64,000 nucleotides of DNA from Amphirosellinia nigrospora. Its lineage: Eukaryota > Ascomycota > Sordariomycetes > Xylariales > Xylariaceae. Positions 26,123 to 38,871 of this stretch are shown here, piece by piece. The stretch spans positions 3,038,001-3,102,000 of the forward strand of contig SCHM01000002.1 in NCBI GenBank assembly GCA_004123355.1, given 5' to 3'. The notes below the pieces were generated by a model, which worked only from the letters and a program-made list of their open reading frames with translations, searched no databases and was not told the origin of the DNA. Positions within the stretch are counted from its first letter, which is position 1. Every line of letters begins with the position of its first letter. The position numbers were made by a program, and so were the translations under genes.

Positions 26123-26573
26123 ATTATAGAGGCCGACATTGGATCCTACTTAGATGGTGCATGGGGAGGGCGTCTGGTATACAAGGCGATGAACACCTTT
26201 CCTAGCCTCACGGCCAGCTCAGACGACTCGATACAAACGACTGCATAGATCTGGGTTACGGAGCTTTCCTATTCACGATTTTCCCCGACGCATCCATAAT
26301 TCATAACGGCCACACTTTTCAGTCTTGACGGGAAGAAAACCAAGCTGAAACCAACCCTGATTTGGCGAGTATGGGGTGTGGAAGCGCGTCTTGTTTCCTT
26401 TTCTTTCTCATTTGTACTTGCACTTTCATCTTGAGAGAAAACGGTAGAGGCATATTTGCATAACTCGGGCGTTGTTGGCAAACCATCGTAGAAACTGAAG
26501 GCCGAGCTAGTGAGCCAGCTCAAGAAAGCTCCTCACTACTAATGAAGACGCATGGAAGAGACCTGCAAGCTCC

Positions 26574-26578
<5 letters not shown>

Positions 26579-26618
<40 letters not shown>
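26579..26618. repeat. (GA)n microsatellite
   Basis: About 20 uninterrupted GA units. Confidence 0.95.
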
Positions 26619-26621
<3 letters not shown>

Positions 26622-26956
26622 GGTACATTCTCGGGCATCGATCTGTTGTGTGAACATCAAAGCACCTGCGGATTCCGCACACAATGACGGCGAGATGCAG
26701 CATAGAGTAAACGCACGGCGAGCCTTTCGATAGTCTCCTTTAGAAGAGACGAGGCGTAGACATCCTAAGACAAAAAGAGGCCGCAATACATGAAGAGCGC
26801 CTACACCCTTCGCGCTGTATTGAGTAGTGACGTGTAAATGAACGTGATAACCCCCATCTGTAACTTGTTACATGTCAGACTAGCAAGCAGGTTTCACTCA
26901 CGGAGACAATCTGGACCCCACGCGCGAGTCCAGGCATCTAAACTCACCATTATTGA

Positions 26957-27070
26957 TTTGCTTACAAGACGTAGCGGATATCCGTGTCACGCTTCCAGAA
27001 CAGTACTACTCTTGGTTTGCTTACATGAAAGACATGGATATGTCAGTGTCACCTCCAGAAGAATAATAGG
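26957..27070. repeat. Imperfect direct repeat, 59-base period
   Basis: TTTGCTTACAAGACGTAGCG (from 26957) and TTTGCTTACATGAAAGACAT (from 27016) begin two related blocks that both continue through a GGATATNNGTGTCAC-like centre to CTCCAGAA-type ends. A third weak echo (ACGAGACGTAGCC) follows near 27090. Confidence 0.6.
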
Positions 27071-27799
27071 TCCTTCTAGAATGTCACGAGACGTAGCCTA
27101 TGTTTCAGAAGGACGATTTAGCTCATGTCTTACCGGGAAAACTAAGGGAACTCGGGGAAAGCAAACAATTAGTGGTGACCTCGTGCCCATATAGGTGTTC
27201 ATTTTCATTTCGTCCGATGTCTTACACATACATACATCTGCATGTACGATCCAGACGTATGTGTGAGTGTATGTGTGTCTGGCTTTAATTTACCCTAGTC
27301 TCTGATGCCCAAGTGTCCACCTGATCTTTACTCATGTGCTTCTTCTGCACGATCAGCAGCAGCCTAAGCATCTCTTCTTTGTCATCACGTGTGTTGGTAA
27401 TGTAAGGATATATGGCTCGTACTTGTCACGTCAGCAGCTAACGTCAAAGCTAGCTACCCTGTCCAACGGTGACAAAGCAGAGATAGCTATTACAAAGTTA
27501 GAACAATGAAAATTGACTAGAATTAGAAGGTATGTATGTTAGGTTATACATGAGACCAAATCCTAAGAAATTACCAAAAAGACCCATGTCCCATGTCCCA
27601 TGTTACCCCATTGACGTCGGCCCTTTTTCCCTCCTTTCGCCTTCCCGATTCCCGCCATGTATATCCAAGCACAGTCTACCCGACACTCTCGCCTGACTCC
27701 CAATGTGTATATCATCTAATATCTAGCTTCTCTAAGAGCGAGCCAGAGCCCTTGACTGGCTACCTGTCGAACGGATCCGCCCGATCCCATCATATCCTG

Positions 27800-29660
27800 T
27801 TACTCGCATGCCGCCCTGGCAGCACGGTCGTTGAGGCTAGGTCTGCCGCGGCTCATTATGCTTCCCCTGTCTAGATCGTTGCGTACCCTAGGGAACGTGG
27901 CAAACGTCCCTTTGCCGTTCTTAGGCTGTCCCAAGGGCATTGTTCTGTTGAAATCGCCGCGGCTCGCTCGCCCAGGCGTAAATGATGGTCGTGGCGTACG
28001 TAGGCTTAGAGTGTTGTTGTTTGATGCTGGCCTTCTGTCTTTGGTGGGCGTTGGTTCACCAGACTCAAGGTCGCTGCTGTCTCGAAATCTGAAACGGTTT
28101 GGATCCGTTGCTGTTAAGCGCACCGATGGACGCCTTCCAGGTATCTCTGGATCAAAGGTAAGCGGTGAACGAGCGCTTACACGTCGCTCTTGAGGGGGTG
28201 GCTCTGCACTTTTCGGTGAGTGATAATAGGGTCAGTCGGTAATGGGACTGCATAGTTGGTTCGTTTTGTGGAGAGACAAGAGTCCTTTTCAAAGATGGAT
28301 ACCGTACGGCTACCATAGGTAGAGGTGGTATAGATTCTGTTCTAGTTTGTTGCTGTATATCCATAGAAGATCTCGCTTTGCTCTTCTCGCTGCCAACTCG
28401 GATGAGACGTACGGTAGTTGCGCTACTAACGCCATTATCCTTTTGTAGTCGAAATGGTTGCGCGCCGTCCATATCACTTGCATCTTGCGTCAGACTTATA
28501 GTCTCTTCCTGATCGCTATAGCCGCTAGCAGCAGAGCTGCTATTATCGCGTGCTTCACGTTTGGCTTTCTTAGATCGCATCAAGGGACTTAGGCTCGGCA
28601 GCTTGAAGTCATCCATTGTGGACCTGAAACGAGGGAAACGTGGGCTTGGTGAATCACGAACAGCGACAGGCTGTTCGCGGGTTTCTTCATTGCTTGCTAG
28701 AGCCTTTTCTCCGCGTGTTGACTTCTTCTTACGTCTGTACCTAAGCAACAAGCAAGTAGAAAGTGTGCTCAGTATCGCAGTTCCAACGATAGATACTGTG
28801 ATGACAATCGCAAGAGTGGAAGTGGACACAGAATTTGACCGTGCTTGTCCCACTGGCGAGTTTATATCACTCTATAGATTGTAAGGTCAGTGTGTCACTT
28901 CTAGAATTCAGAACAAGTTGACATACACCCACGCCACTTCCGGCCGCCTGAGCTGCCTGAATTCTACTTGCTGCAAACTGGCTAGCTGCAACCCGTGCTG
29001 AGCTTATAGCATTGCTAGCGCTGCTCTGGGCACTGGCTAGGTTAGCAGAGATCCGAGAGCTCATGCTAACTAACGACTGTGATATCTGATCGCTAGCACG
29101 TGCGTTAGCTGCAGACACGGCACTTGATGCCGAAGACTCTGTCTGGGACAGCTGCCGGCTCGCCTGGTCAGCCGATTGTGCAGCTTGGTCTGCAGACTGT
29201 CGAATTTGATCTGCGGATTGCCGTACAGATTGAGCAGATTGGGACATTTGGCTCAATATCGAGGAAGCGCTCGAAGACGGAGGATATTGCTTGAGTAGCC
29301 GATTGTGAAAGTGATTGAAGCTGAGCTGAGAGTGCTTGGATTTGACCGTCGTCCTGCCGCTTTCGAAATGACGATATTGCCGTCGGCCAAGGTGTTCGCA
29401 GTGCCGGTGCTTCCCTTTCCACCGGAACGATTGTTGGATAGGTCGTCCGGTCCAAAAGTCTCTCGAACACGGTTTTCTGCTCGATAGTCTCGGAGACCAC
29501 CACTTCATGTGATATAAACCCTAGCTCGTGGGTTTTGCCTAAGCACGGAAGATGCTACCTCGATGCTAGATTCGGTACCATGGTTATAGGCCAAAGCCTC
29601 TCTAGTGGCCGCCACTATTAAAAGGGAACAACACAGGAGCCAGCTCTGCTGCATCCTCAT
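27800..29660 (-). CDS. Single-pass membrane protein with Ser/Gln/Ala ectodomain
   Basis: The start MRMQQSWLLCCSLLIVAA at 29660 looks like a signal peptide. The ectodomain includes SHEVVVSETIEQKTVFERLL and a low-complexity part with heptad-like QSADQ units (29156-29230) and many Ser, Ala and Gln residues. An intron at about 28873-28934 (donor GTGGGT) leads to one transmembrane helix (TLAIVITVSIVGTAILSTL), a basic stop-transfer RYRRKKK, and a long cytoplasmic tail with Ser/Pro-rich stretches. The tail continues past a break near 28235 to the stop at 27800. There is another break near 29230-29270. I know no function. The plan resembles fungal surface sensors (signal peptide, flexible Ser-rich ectodomain, one helix, phosphorylatable tail), but a WSC or similar headgroup is not evident. 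Confidence 0.65.
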
Positions 29661-31863
29661 GAATCCATAGTCTGTGTTGATACGTGTTCACGGTCGTCTG
29701 AAAGTTCGTAGGTGAGGCTAGAGGAATGGAAGGATGAGATGGAGCGGGCAAGGGTGAGAAAGGTAGTGATGTCTATAGTCAATATGATAATCAACAATAT
29801 GGACCGCTGTTAACCCCATCACGTCCTACTTGTTCACTTAAACAGCAGGGTAGCAAAGTCTTGGGGCGGGAGATCATGCATTCACGTTTGAAGAGCTGTA
29901 GAGCACGTTTGAAGGCCTAAAATTGGATCGTGTCCAACCAAAAGCTTGGTAGCCAGCAACCCAGGGAGCTGGGGTATGCAGCCAGCAAGCCGTTGGACAG
30001 GGTTAGCAAATAAGCCCAGGTTGACCATCCGATTTTCTTATTTGACCTGGTATCTCCTGGGTGGAGATGTGTGTGATCTACAGCCGGAAACACCATAGCG
30101 AAATGCGCCCAGGGCACAGAATCGAGAGGTGACATGAGCCAAGAAAGTGGGGGAACGAGCCGCATTAGAACGACCCAGGTAGACTGGGAGAGGATCCGGG
30201 TTCTAGCGAGGCACCTTGTTCTTACACTTGTCGAGGAGATAAAAGCAGCAAAGCGCGGATCTACTCCGTGATCTATGCTACTGTAAGACTATAATGTGGT
30301 GTTTTTGGAGGCAATACGGCCTGCTCCTATAGCTGGAGCTTCGTTTCTAGATCTCCTGATCAGCAAGACAGAAATAAACTTGCGAGATAGTCTTCAAATT
30401 AGGCAGAATGTACTGATCAACGACGTTTCTTCGAGGCCAAACATATTTGGGGAGAGAGCTAAACATGTCCTTGGGAGGGGGAACCACGACGATAGCTTCC
30501 GTCGAACGGGCACTTTCATACAACTACGGGTGTGGTATGGCCCGAGAACCTAGATAACCAACCTCGTCTGCAAGGACTAGCACAACGTGATACGAATGCT
30601 AGGCAAGGTCAGCGGTCACAGTTGTAGAGCGACGCCCTTGTCTTGCCCAGGTAGGCTTGCTGAAACAGTTGCCAACTTCATAAGGGCACGGATAGTCGGG
30701 CGCCGGGAACAACACACAATCGACCCACGTGGTTGGGTCACTGAATCCCATCTTTCGGAGTACCACGTCCATCAAACTAGGCAATGTCCGAACAGGATGA
30801 AGAAGCGAGGAGGAATTATGTAAGTGAAGATAAGCGATTGATTATTCCGTATCGGCCTGAAAGGTAGGTATGGATGGTATGTGCAGTCTGTGGTCCAAAC
30901 CTGTAACTGGCTTCTGTGGGGTAATGTGGGACACTCGTTCCAAAGGCGCATGCGCTCGACGTCGGTTTGATTCAATACTTGGATACCTTTTTCTTTTATT
31001 TTATATTTTATTTTAAATTTTTTTAATGTCTTTAATTTTATCAGAATGTTCTTTTCCTAGTAGTTAGTATACAATAGCAACATGGCTTTATTTTAGTAGA
31101 CGACATTTGCCAGCCATTGACTACCCTACCTATTGACGAAAGGAGTCAACACCCCCACAACACAGGAAGACCTGGTTAGTTAGGAGAGACATCTGAAACC
31201 TGAGAACGTGGGATGGATATGCATCTGGGCAACGTGTCATGTAACTTCAACTTGCCGAGCCATGATTTGCTGTTATTGAGTGTAGAGAATGGAGAAGTTG
31301 TGATTGCCTCCTTCTCCTTGTATCATATTGATTCTTGCTCGTGCTGCCCAACTCAGCATGATTTACCCGTGTACTGTAGGTAGTTGCGGTAGATTGCGCT
31401 AGTTGCTGCTTTCTCATTGTTCATAAGTCACTGGGAGGTTGGCTTCTGTGAGTAAACAGGCATCTAATTATGCAAATGTGTCAGTTTGATAGAGCTTTGT
31501 TACAATTGAAGTCCAAGCGACGAAGGAACGAGTGTTTGTTGCTTGATATCATTGGTAAGTGAGCAAACGCTCTGTCTACTTATCTGTAAGATTAGTTATA
31601 CTGTACCTTGCAGCAGCGCTAGTAGCGCACGTGCCACATGGCGCATTAAGATTTCTCTCTCGGGGGCTAGTCTAGCCTACCTGGGTAGTGACATCAGTCA
31701 ATAACAATAAGCAACAAGACAAAGTAGGTTACGCCCGACTTCCAAGGTTCCATGTCGCAACAGCAAGAGCCTCACATCCACGCTCCGTAAACACCTCCTC
31801 CATGGACGGTCGGTGATCCTTTATCCGAACAACGCCCCGACTCCGACCCAATGATATGGTATT
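29661..31863. other. 2.2 kb intergenic region
   Basis: I find no gene. AT-rich DNA (ATTTTATTTTA type) occurs at 30990-31045. Small open frames such as 30296-30553 have no recognisable family. Confidence 0.5.
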
Positions 31864-32551
31864 ATGGAGCATCTCAACATCCACGACCCGCCGCCGCCGC
31901 CGCCGCAGCCAGGCGGCCCTCATCCCGGCGCCATGATGAGCCCCTCCGGCCCTCCCCCCCGCCACAGGCCCAGCAGCTGCCCCCCCAGATGTTCACCACC
32001 GCCGCCCAGCTGTTGGACCTCACCGATAGTAAGACCACCAGCCAGCGGACCAGCGCCGAGTAGACATGGTTGACCGTTGACCGCCACCTTAGAGAAGCTC
32101 TTGCTCGTCCTCCGCGACGGCAGGAAGTTAATAGGCATCCTTCGCAGCTGGGACCAGTTCGGTATGTCTTCGCCCTCTTTGTCTGCCTGCGCTGCACGGG
32201 CCCCTGAACTCACGCATTTCCTTGAAACGTAGCAAACTTGGTTCTCCAATCCACTATCGAGCGCGTATTCGCCGCCACCTCCGACCCCGAAGACCCTCGT
32301 CCCAAAGGGCTATATGCCGACAAGACCCATGGCATCTTTCTCGTAAGAGGCGAGAACGTATTGCTGTTGGGCGAGATCGATCTAGACAAGGACGACGATC
32401 CCCCTGCTGGCTACGAGAAAGCCGAATTCGGTCTAGTCGAGAAGCTCGCGAACGAGCAGAAAGCCGCCGAGAAGGCCAAGGAGACGAAGAGGCTCAAGAA
32501 GCTAGCAACGTTAGGTTTCGAAGGCGAAAACATGGAGAAATACTACTCTGA
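31864..32551 (+). CDS. LSM1: Sm-like protein Lsm1
   Basis: Exons are 31864-32028, 32093-32161 and 32233 onward. After a Pro/Gln-rich N-terminus come FTTAAQLLDLTD, KLLVLRDGRKLIGILRSWDQF (Sm1) and GIFLVRGENVLLLGEIDL (Sm2), then a charged helix ANEQKAAEKAKETKRLKKL. Lsm1 is the cytoplasmic member of the Lsm1-7 ring, which binds 3' ends of deadenylated mRNA with Pat1 and promotes decapping. The C run at 31954-31960 seems one base short. Near 32532 the frame probably also loses a G: the family-like ending EILL-stop lies at 32540-32551 in the next frame, whereas the frame as given reads on to 32729. I give the former end. Confidence 0.9.
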
Positions 32552-33139
32552 AAGCTGTTACCCACATGCTATAAAACATAGAAATCGACACGCAGTCGAA
32601 GACGTGGGGATGGTGTCATCGTTTCGGCAAGGGACCATCAGGGACGGGCTGTGGTGGATTATAGTGGCAGAATATTGTGAAATGCCACTCCACCAACAGA
32701 GATTCAATGTCTATATTGATATATCTTAGGTGCATAGAAAAAATAATTGGCCTCGTCATTGTCAACAGTGAGATGGCTTGCGACAGTGCGCAAACCCATT
32801 CGAAATACTGAATAAAGAATAACCTTCCCTGCGACTTAGTCATTCTTGCTTATCTAGTATCTATTTCACAAGGATTATATGCAACATTAACACTACTACA
32901 CCCTGTCTATATGTACCAAGACACGGTTTGCTCTTCGTTACAGTCAAGTTCATAGCCACAACTTGGCTAGAGAAAAGTATCACCCAAGACAAAGACGAAG
33001 CAATTCAAGAATCCAATTAAAAATATCGGTGCTCTTTTTGGTATGGGATTGACTTTTTGTTACCATTTCTTGACTCAGACACCTCTTCAATAGTGAATTT
33101 GCATGAGCGACCTAACCCGAACTCGGGCTCCTTGTTACA
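32552..33139. other. Intergenic, convergent 3' ends
   Basis: This gap between LSM1 and the glycosidase holds no supported gene. If the frame near 32532 is correct as given, LSM1 would run on to 32729. Confidence 0.5.
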
Positions 33140-35557
33140 CTATAATCCGGGGACAAACCCCTCAACCCTGGCCCTCCAAGCTTCTGGGAAATGCGAGCCA
33201 GGCTCCCCATCCCATCCCCCAGCCATCATTGCCACGGCAAGTAAGAACGAGCTAGAACCCGGAAAATAAGGAGTCGGAACTCTCGATCCTCCTTCGGGAT
33301 ACCCAGCGTCGTCGAAATTGAATAGGGGGTCCAAAAGATACTCGACCGCCTTGTCGACGTCTCCAAGGCGCAGCGAGTTCACTGTGACAATTGGAGATCA
33401 GTCATATGTCACCGTTTCAATAGTGTGGATCTTTATGGGAGCCAAAATTTTCACTCACTGGCGAGCATCGGGAAGTCCCAACCCCAGCAATCGTCCGATC
33501 CCAGAGATCGCGGATCTTACTCGCCGTATTCCGCACAACTGTCATATTGAGCGGCGGCCCGCTGCTCGGGGGCGGCAGGAGCCCGAAGATGCCCGACATC
33601 GCCGGGTGATCGGTGACGGTCGTCGAATTCGGCACCCACATGTCCGGGATGCCCTCGTAGAGCGCGAAGGCGTCATCCGCGGTCGGCAAAGGCGCCAACT
33701 TATCGCGGACGTCAGTCCACTTCGCGGTACGGGGAGCTCCTGCCGCTGCTTCCAGCGGATGGCCACGTCGAGCCCGAAGCGCCAATATGCCAGCTCGAAA
33801 GCTGGGTTGACCGTGGCGTTGGGGTTCGTGTTCTCCGATGCCGGGTACATGGGTGGGCCGAGGTCGTAGACGCCGTCGACGCGTTGTAGAAAGCGTACGA
33901 GGCCATGAAGTCCGCCGTCGGGGTGAGGATCGTGTCCCACTTCTCGAGCGTCGCGGCGTCGGGGAACGAGCGGTACTCCGTCTCGGCGAAGTGCATCGGG
34001 TGCGGCTGTTGCCAGATGAGCAGCGAGTTGATCTCGCCCGGAGCGGATCGACCCATGGGGTCCGTCATCTTACCCATCGCGCGCCCTCGTAGCCTTGGAG
34101 CCGCGCGCGATCTATAGATGAGCTTAGGAAGTCGCTGTATGTATGTGGCAGACTGCGCCATAACAAGGGGTATTTGTCCCAGCGCGCGAAGTGAAGTAAG
34201 TGCCATAGTATCATTTCCAACTAGGGGACATCATTAAAGAAGGTAGATCTAAGGCCCGGGGCACTGCGCTTACATGAAACTTGCCGTACCAACCATTGTT
34301 CACCAGACCTGAAAAACGGCGTTAACTACTCAAGGGACCGACGCCTAGTAGGGAGCGTGATTTTACCTGACTCTGTTGCAGTTGGTGAGCATTTTCTCAG
34401 AAATAGGGATGACGTGGTAGAGGGAACGTACCTTGCGGGGGGTATGTAGATGCTGAGTTGACGGCGGTAAGATACTGAGATAAGATGATCCTTCGCTGCA
34501 ACTCGGTTGCTTTTGCTGAGGTCGTCGCGGACAAATCAACGAATGCGCCTGAGGTCCAGAACGATCCCCACCATTTTATAGACGCCTCCTTGATCTGGGT
34601 CAAGCTGGGAATCTGAGCTCCCGTCGCGTCTGGCGCAAACGTCACTGACAGGGCAAAATCCTTCGTTCCTGATGGTTGTAGCAAGTAACGGTGAGTTCCT
34701 TTGACAGGTCCGGAAATGTCAGCCTGAGAGTTCCAGTTGAAGGAAACATCGTATGAGGTCTCATCCAGATCGTGATGTATAGTCGCAGCCGTTTCGTGAG
34801 TACGCAGGGTGGTTCTATGACTACTCGTGGCATTGAGAACTCCGACGAAGGGAGCGTCGAACTTATTCCGGGTTGGAAGAGGGAAGTCGAAGAAAAAATC
34901 CTAGAGATCCTTCCGCGAGTAGTTCTGATTCTACTGAAATTCCTATTGAGTCTGAACTTGCGTCTGCCCATGTTTCTACGTACGTGGAAGTGCCGTTGTA
35001 CTTAAACGAAGATGAGATCTTGCCAGTCCATAATTCTAGCTCTTGTGCCTTATCTTCTAACTGGTCTTCATTTATCTCTTCTCCGTTGAACGAGAAGCCA
35101 ATTCGAGCTAAATTTAATCTTTGGGGGTTTTGTATCAACCAATTCGAGATGTCGCTTTGGGTAGGATTGGGTTGATTGTAATTCACTAGGCGGCCATGAG
35201 TCCACCAATCCAAGCCTACGAAGTCTGTTTGAGAGCATGAGTCGGACAAGGTCCGTGTAGGGCGTGAGTTGATATCTCACCCTCGACTGAAGTCTGGCCA
35301 GGGGTAGTAGGTAAGCTGAAATTATGCCAGCCCCAAGTTGACATGGCGGCAAATGGGCTGAAGGTTTGCAACCCCGTGATGTCGACCCCGAAGGCGAAGT
35401 TGCCGTTGCCTACTTGTAACGGCGTAGTAGGCGAGCTCACATTGCGTCGAGGATTAAATCTTTGGACCACTGCTCTCCTGTCAATTTGATGGCCGGCTCC
35501 AATAGCTTCCGGGATGCAGAGAGCAAATATGCTGATGTTGAGAAACGTGTGGCGCAT
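33140..35557 (-). CDS. Secreted six-hairpin glycosidase
   Basis: The start at 35557 gives a signal peptide (FLNISIFALCIPEAIGA). Then come PLQVGNGNFAFGVDITGLQTF and STWGWHNFSLP, followed after an intron by WWTHGRLVNYNQ and NLARIGFSFNGEEI. The catalytic-barrel part includes KDFALSVTFAPD, SQYLTAVNSAS, GYEGA, MTDPMGRSAPGEINSLLIWQ and HPMHFAETEYR, and it ends with SRVPTPYFPGSSSFLLAVAMMAGGWDG. The VGNG N-domain plus an (alpha/alpha)6 barrel resemble the GH65/GH95/GH15 superfamily; I cannot assign a CAZy family. Extracellular polysaccharide or glycoside breakdown is the likely role. There are four or more exons. The T run (A run at 34893-34898 on the given strand) seems one base too long, and further breaks lie at about 33750-34120. 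Confidence 0.78.
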
Positions 35558-37514
35558 TCTTGATACTTGCTCCTTTGATCTTACTTGAGACGAATCCGCT
35601 TAGACACACATAACACACATTACAAAATGGGAGGGTTGTTTTCCACAAAAGCAACCATCTCGATATTCGTCAACGTTGATAAGAGACATGATCGAAACAA
35701 CCGTCCCCCGGACTCGTTACCGCACGGGCAGCTCCATCTGTGGGGTCACTCTATTTGTGGTTGATCTGGGGAATCTCGGTGAGATGTATACCGAAAGCCG
35801 GGGAAAGGAATCTGCCCAGCCTGCAGTTCCTTATGAGGTGCCTGAATTATCATTTTGGGGTCGCATTTAATTATACGCCTATCACGCAATGGGAACCATA
35901 CTAATTCAGCTTATACTATGTTGTCTGTTAGATTACCAGAGCTGATAGTCCTAAGGCATCCCTGCATATAGAAAGGGGGCAAACACTCCGATATCTCACG
36001 AACATGCTTACATTAATTCCTGGGTAGTTATCAGGTTATTGATGCCCGACCAAACGAGCTGAACCGAGGCATCCGAACTACAGGTTCGTACAGCATTCGA
36101 AGTTCGGCTCCGGTACTAGAACGTCTCGACGAGGACAGAGGACGGACAGCTCATTGCCGGCAACCGGCAAAAATAGTACAAAAGCACTTCTCTCGCGCAA
36201 GTAAAAGCGAGTTTTTTCGTGGGTCCTCAAGCCTACTCGCAATATTGTCCAGCGCGCCAAGGGGCGTGGACTCCAGAAACGGCCAGGGATTACTGATCCC
36301 TGCAATATTTCTCGATTATCGAATGCCTAAGTGAGGAGGTAGATCGAAGGCCCAGACCCTCGGGAATAAGATGTCAGGTAGACAACTATTGTATATGGTG
36401 GCGATTTCTGCTAGATTGAGGCAACCCGAATGAGGGAATTTCAGCCTCTATCGTCGGAAACCGCGCCTGGTTAGCTAGTGATTCATAAATGGGGGCATAC
36501 GTACGACTACCGGAAGATGGCGATTTCGAGGTCACGTGCAAGCAATCTAGCCCTCAATGTAGTCTAAGTTAGAGGCTCTAGAAAGCGGGTAGAGCCGTTG
36601 TTCTAATTTCGTATAGCTAACTATAATGGCCTTTTGTTTTTTTGCTTTCTTTTTCTTCCCCTTTTCCCCACGTGACCTAGTTTCACCTCCCCTTACTAAG
36701 TATTTATGGTAGATTATGTTTGCTCGCAAATAAATGGTTGCGGTTGGATATTGAGATATGCCACATGCTTACACTACCCATATGAGATCCCTTATCCCAG
36801 CCGTTTCAAGACACGAGGGATGTCCTACGGCGCCTGGTGCTTATCTATGTTTTGTACCTACTAGCAAGGGAGATCGTCGGGTAATACTATCTCGAGGTAG
36901 AAAATCGGGCTTTTAACTATCACATTCTATTCGCCTCAGCCACGCACTACTTGGATTGTCTACAATTGTCCTGCCCTAAAGGTCCTGGAAAGTCCCAATG
37001 AGATGTTCGATTTTGAAAAGATGGTATACTTTGTGACATTCCTATCGCAGTAGTTGCACGTTGGTAACTCCTTGTAGATTAGGATACCGTGTGACAAGAC
37101 GATCTATACACATGACAGCCGGAGGCCCCCCAATTGGTTGACAACATCAACTACGAACCTAAATTTACAGAAAAAAAGTCGGAAAACAGTCATCTAGGTT
37201 TCAGAAGACGTAGATGAATAGTGGAAGAGCGGAGCCACGATTTGAAGCCCATTTCAGGCATTAGGTAGGACTTCGCCCTGGTCGTTAGGCCTCCGGGCCT
37301 GGTTTCACACAGGCTTGCTCTCTATTGTTGGGCGCACAAGTGTCACGGTACCCAGCTGTGGTGCAGCATATTTAAACGTCTGTACGTATATATCATATAT
37401 AAGACACCGGCCAATGGGGGCGTTGAAGTACAGAAGGGGGAATATGAAGTACCATATATCATCACTAGTTGTTTCACCAAACTTTGACTACTACCGTTAC
37501 TTACCTTGGAGATT
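35558..37514. other. 2 kb intergenic region
   Basis: This is the 5' region of two divergent genes. I see no supported gene; short open frames are in AT-rich or low-complexity DNA. Confidence 0.5.
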
Positions 37515-38871
37515 ATGTCTACAATTTCACTACTTGCCGATCCCCTAGGGGAGATGTTTACTCCTGACGAGAAGGCACTACTACGAAGTCCCAACCCGAA
37601 ACAGAAAGAATCAAGGGATAGCCTTGTTGTTAGACTTGCCGATGCCTTTACGTTCCGCCGTGCGCCGAGAGACTGGCAACCCCTTTCAACTGCTTCGAGA
37701 AAGCGGATCTACCGGAAGACGTCGACATTTCTCTCCTTGGCCTACCGGCAATGAGCCCGGCTGATATTGCCAAGGCGAATGAGTACAAGCCCTCACTGCT
37801 ACGTTTTGTGCCATGGTTGATTTATTTCACATAGAGTGATGGAATATGTGGGGAGCAGCATACCCCAAGGCGCACATGATACTTCCTCTGGTGTGACTGT
37901 GGACGAGTTGAAAGATATTCTACGGATTTCCCAAGACGTATGGGCAAAAGACGGTAGGGATCAGAACCTTGCAGCTATTATTGACAGTGTTCCCAATAGT
38001 GCGGAGATTAACAAGGTTGTTTGCATCGGGTTATCTGAGATAGCGGTGAGGTTTGATCGCAGAAGCGAGGACGTAACGGTCATATCTCGATGTCTTGCCC
38101 AGCATCTTGCTGTTCTGAGCAGTAAGTGATTCTCAAAATAGCTCCCCTCCGCCACTTAGTATGATTCTTTTTAATATTGTTTCCATTTAAAATACCCATG
38201 AATCATTCTTAGGATTTCTATGGCTAAGTTCGAGTGTTGCAGTGGTTCGTTATTTAAGGGACTTCGTATCTCACGAGGTCGAACTCTTCGCAGCCGACTG
38301 GAGCTACGACCCACCACACGAGGAGGCACTGGAGTTACTTGGATTTACTATTCTCGATGCTTCCTATGGAAAGCAAGAACACCTTACGGCAATTGACGAT
38401 AATACGATGTTGATATCCTTTTCCATAGCCGACTTCGAATCTATTCTTCCAATTGTCAGCGAGTACGCCCGCCCTGTGGCCATGATATACGACGCATACG
38501 ATTATCTAATAAATGCGATCCATACTCGGCCACCTACCAGCCCAGTATGGAGCCGAGTGAAGTACAATGACGCTTGGGTTGCAATTCCTGGTCCTCCACT
38601 GGTAGACTCAAAATCATCTGCAGCAAGCGATACAGGAGATGCGGCAACCCGAAAGCCTTCATGGGTTCCATTCTACACCGAGTCGACCGGCAAGATGTTG
38701 GATGATTATGAGATTGTGATGAACATATTCGAATTTGACGTAAAGGGGCTCGCCAATAGATTCGAACTTCACCCTCGCACAGATCACAGGCCGAGAGACG
38801 CGGATGAGGCCGAGCAGAAGCGATTTGTGAGCCAAAGTAGTCGCCTCTTTGTTCGAAAGCGATATTCCTAG
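37515..38871 (+). CDS. SRR1-like domain protein
   Basis: The start at 37515 gives MSTISLLADPLGEMFTPDE. One intron runs 38122-38212 (GTAAGT to TTCTTAG). The core reads SAEINKVVCIGLSEIAVRF, QHLAVL, VELFAADWSYD, EALELLGFTILDASYGKQEH, then IDDNTMLISF and ILPIVSEYARPVAMIYD, as in fungal SRR1-like proteins; SRR1 homologues have been tied to the plant and animal clock and to haem control in yeast (Ber1). The C-terminal portion is acidic and ends FVSQSSRLFVRKRYS. The T run at 37684-37686 is one base short, and another break lies near 37833. This family is often multi-copy in filamentous fungi. Function here is unknown. Confidence 0.75.

Larger units (their letters stand above)
26123..27799. other. 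Intergenic, repeats only
   Basis: No gene is supported. It holds a (GA)n microsatellite, an imperfect 59-base direct repeat and, at 27585-27602, three CCCATGT units. Confidence 0.5.

Noticed and set aside
30296-30553. 85-codon open frame in the 2.2 kb gap
   Set aside because: No recognisable family, no adjacent exons and ordinary chance length.
32552-32729. LSM1 C-terminal extension of about 60 residues
   Set aside because: The given frame reads on to 32729, but the added residues look like non-coding sequence and the family-like EILL-stop is present one frame over at 32551.
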